From positions 1,722,039 through 1,729,545 of the forward strand of contig CP070752.1 of the NCBI GenBank assembly GCA_020348625.1: DNA of 7,507 nucleotides, in the 5' to 3' direction. Every line of letters starts with the position of its first letter. Position 1 is the first letter of the stretch. The notes beneath the pieces are model-generated. The model was not told where the DNA came from. It ran no database searches and saw only the letters and a list, made by a program, of their open reading frames with translations. The stretch is from Deltaproteobacteria bacterium (GTDB lineage Bacteria; Desulfobacterota; DSM-4660; Desulfatiglandales; B25-G16). Position numbers and translations under genes: made by a program. Below, piece by piece: positions 6,392 through 7,507 of the stretch.

Positions 6392-6505
6392 ATGGGGCTG
6401 AGAGTATCCATGAATCTGCGCGAGGAATTATCGTCGTCTGAAATCTCAGTTCCTATTTTTATTAAGCAAACAGAAATATACATTGAGGGAGGACATCAAC
6501 TATGA
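6392..6505 (+). CDS. Possible 37-residue small ORF overlapping the next start (ATGA)
   Basis: An ATG at 6392, preceded by AGGGGGAG eight bases upstream, opens a frame that ends at the TGA in ATGAG, where the isochorismatase-fold gene begins. The peptide (MGLRVSMNLREELSSS, then ISVPIFIKQTEIYIEGGHQL) resembles no family I know. Its final codons are the next gene's ribosome site region, so the frame may be accidental. The overlap layout would suit translational coupling between the two flanking genes. Confidence 0.22.
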   Translation: MGLRVSMNLREELSSSEISVPIFIKQTEIYIEGGHQL

Positions 6506-7104
6506 GTGAGTGGAAAATGGTAGGAAAACCTGCTTTGATTCTTATCCATATGCAGCACGCGATTACGGACGAGTCTGGAGCGGTTGCCTTCTTGGGTCAC
6601 GCCAGAGCGACTAGGGAGTCGGGGATTATCACCCGGCAGCAAGCCCTACTTAAGGCCTTTCGTGAGAAAAAACTCCCTGTCATCTATGTAAACGCTGTCA
6701 CCGATCCAAACGCCAAATTCCCAGTTTATGGCAAATTCTGGCCGGCCCTCAAAAAGACGGGTGCTAACCTTCCCAGTTCCAAGGATATAGAGGTTATTTC
6801 CGAGCTTGCCCCCCTGCCCGGAGAACCTGTACTGGGCAACTGGGCATTCGGCATTTTTTCAAACAATAACCTGGAAGAGGTTTTGAAAGACCTGGGGGTT
6901 GAAACCCTAGTATTGGTTGGGGTAGCCACGGATATGGCGGTCCTGACAGCCGTCTTCCAGGCCTCAGACCTGTTTTACAATTTGATTGTACCGAGTGATG
7001 CCTCTACTGCAGCGAATTCACAGGCCCACGATGCGGCCATGAACCTAATGATCCCTGGCATGGCCTTAGTCACCACAACGGAAGATGTCATAGCACATCT
7101 ATAA
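6502..7104 (+). CDS. Isochorismatase-fold (cysteine hydrolase family) protein, catalytic triad replaced
   Basis: The protein has 200 residues, the normal length for this fold. The first strand (KPALILIHMQHAI, 9-21), the ELAPLPGEPVL to SNNNLEEVL region (101-127) and GVATDMAVLTAVFQASDL (140-157), followed by the SDASTA strand end, match the cysteine hydrolase superfamily (nicotinamidase, isochorismatase, N-carbamoylsarcosine amidase). The three residues that normally form the active site all differ: Asp of DMQ is His16, the Lys before the SAF-like motif is Asn113, and the nucleophilic Cys is Ala146. The VAT segment with its cis-peptide position is kept. Either it is a non-enzymatic binding or regulatory member, or it uses other chemistry. 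GAGGGAGGA lies eight bases before the ATG. It follows the CocE-type hydrolase and is probably co-transcribed. No signal peptide or membrane segment is seen. Confidence 0.9.
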   Translation: MSEWKMVGKPALILIHMQHAITDESGAVAFLGHARATRESGIITRQQALLKAFREKKLPVIYVNAVTDPNAKFPVYGKFWPALKKTGANLPSSKDIEVISELAPLPGEPVLGNWAFGIFSNNNLEEVLKDLGVETLVLVGVATDMAVLTAVFQASDLFYNLIVPSDASTAANSQAHDAAMNLMIPGMALVTTTEDVIAHL

Positions 7105-7159
7105 GCGGCCTATGTTGATAATAGATGTTCTTCTGGTAAAAAATACATTGAGGGGATAA

Positions 7160-7185
7160 AGTCCGGCTAAACCGGGGGCCGGGCT
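7160..7185 (+). terminator. GC-rich hairpin after the isochorismatase-fold gene
   Basis: AGTCCGGCT (7160-7168) and GGCCGGGCT (7177-7185) can pair over nine positions, two of them G-U in RNA, with an 8-base loop. It lies 55 bases past the stop. No U-tract follows (CCGATACCCC), so it is not a canonical intrinsic terminator. It may act as a transcript-end stabiliser or with a factor. A smaller CCTG-AAAA-CAGG hairpin at 7274-7285 followed by TTATTGTTT is an even weaker candidate. Confidence 0.3.
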
Positions 7186-7363
7186 CCGATACCCCGCTTT
7201 GATGATCGACTGGGGTCTATGGTCAGAAACCAACTTGGTTAAGAGTAAAAACCTCCTTCTCCCCGTTTCTCGACCTGAAAACAGGGTTATTGTTTGAGTA
7301 CCCGAACTTATTCAAATATTACAAAAAGCTATCTGGAATAACGCTGGACTGCTGGATGAATTG

Positions 7364-7507
7364 CTACGTTGCTTTTTCTTGACGTTTGGCTCTGCAGCAC
7401 CAATCCCTTTTCAGTGCCAGAATTGCCAGCACGACTCCCAAAACCGTTAAAGCGATAGGAGCCCATGAGACATGCCACCACGCAAAAACAATGACCAAGA
7501 CTGCAAA
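7364..7507 (-). CDS. Membrane protein, C-terminal 47 residues (enters from the right edge)
   Basis: The minus-strand frame is open from the window edge to a TAG at 7366-7364. It encodes a strongly hydrophobic stretch (FAVLVIVFAWWHVSWAPIAL, then TVLGVVLAILAL). This is one or two tightly spaced membrane segments, followed by a basic tail (KRDWCCRAKRQEKAT) that would sit in the cytoplasm by the positive-inside rule. The composition contrasts with the low-complexity noncoding sequence to its left. The protein family cannot be told from this end. It is convergent with the hydrolase group, with about 260 bases between the stops holding only the hairpins noted above. Confidence 0.6.
   Translation of the reverse strand, partial: FAVLVIVFAWWHVSWAPIALTVLGVVLAILALKRDWCCRAKRQEKAT

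Noticed and set aside
6478..7154. Repeated ATACATTGAGGG before and after the isochorismatase-fold gene
   Set aside because: One or two exact 12-base repeats are expected by chance in a window of this size. The second copy has no start codon after it.
7228..7240. AACCAA-C-TTGGTT palindrome
   Set aside because: A 6-bp dyad with a single-base centre, far from any likely promoter. It is too small to call an operator.

Overview
The window looks like a chromosomal piece from an anaerobic bacterium. Molybdopterin/tungstopterin enzymes, ferredoxin-type subunits and remnants of a ferredoxin plus aldehyde:ferredoxin oxidoreductase (AOR) pair suggest a strict anaerobe. The REP-associated-transposase-like remnant fits Desulfobacterota-type genomes, but that assignment is inference from gene content only.

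Left third (1-2310, minus strand): an intact 726-residue molybdopterin oxidoreductase of the DMSO reductase superfamily, followed directly by the start of a multi-cluster ferredoxin subunit cut by the window edge. The two overlap: the ferredoxin most likely starts at a TTG inside the last codons of the oxidoreductase. No twin-arginine signal is seen, so the complex is probably cytoplasmic.

Middle (2311-4567): a gene graveyard. Just upstream of the oxidoreductase, on the same strand, lie the first ~150 codons of an AOR, broken by one frameshift and two stops, joined to the first iron-sulfur motif of a ferredoxin. A near-consensus sigma70 promoter facing this wreck lies next to the terminus of an IS3-family remnant. 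Beyond it are the C-terminal end of a Y1/REP-type transposase and an opposite-strand, once-interrupted 96-codon frame that looks like the tail of a DDE transposase. The rest, to 4567, shows only small inverted repeats.

Right third (4568-7507, plus strand until about 7104): a 603-residue CocE/NonD-family (peptidase S15-like) hydrolase, a possible 37-residue small ORF, and a 200-residue isochorismatase-fold protein in which all three expected catalytic residues are replaced. They look co-transcribed. The window closes with the C-terminal 47 residues of a membrane protein encoded on the minus strand and convergent to this group.

No tRNA, rRNA or CRISPR array was seen. The points most worth following are the decayed ferredoxin-AOR unit beside a living molybdopterin enzyme, and the apparently catalytically dead isochorismatase-fold protein paired with an unusual CocE-type hydrolase. 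I do not see firm evidence of a wholly new system.
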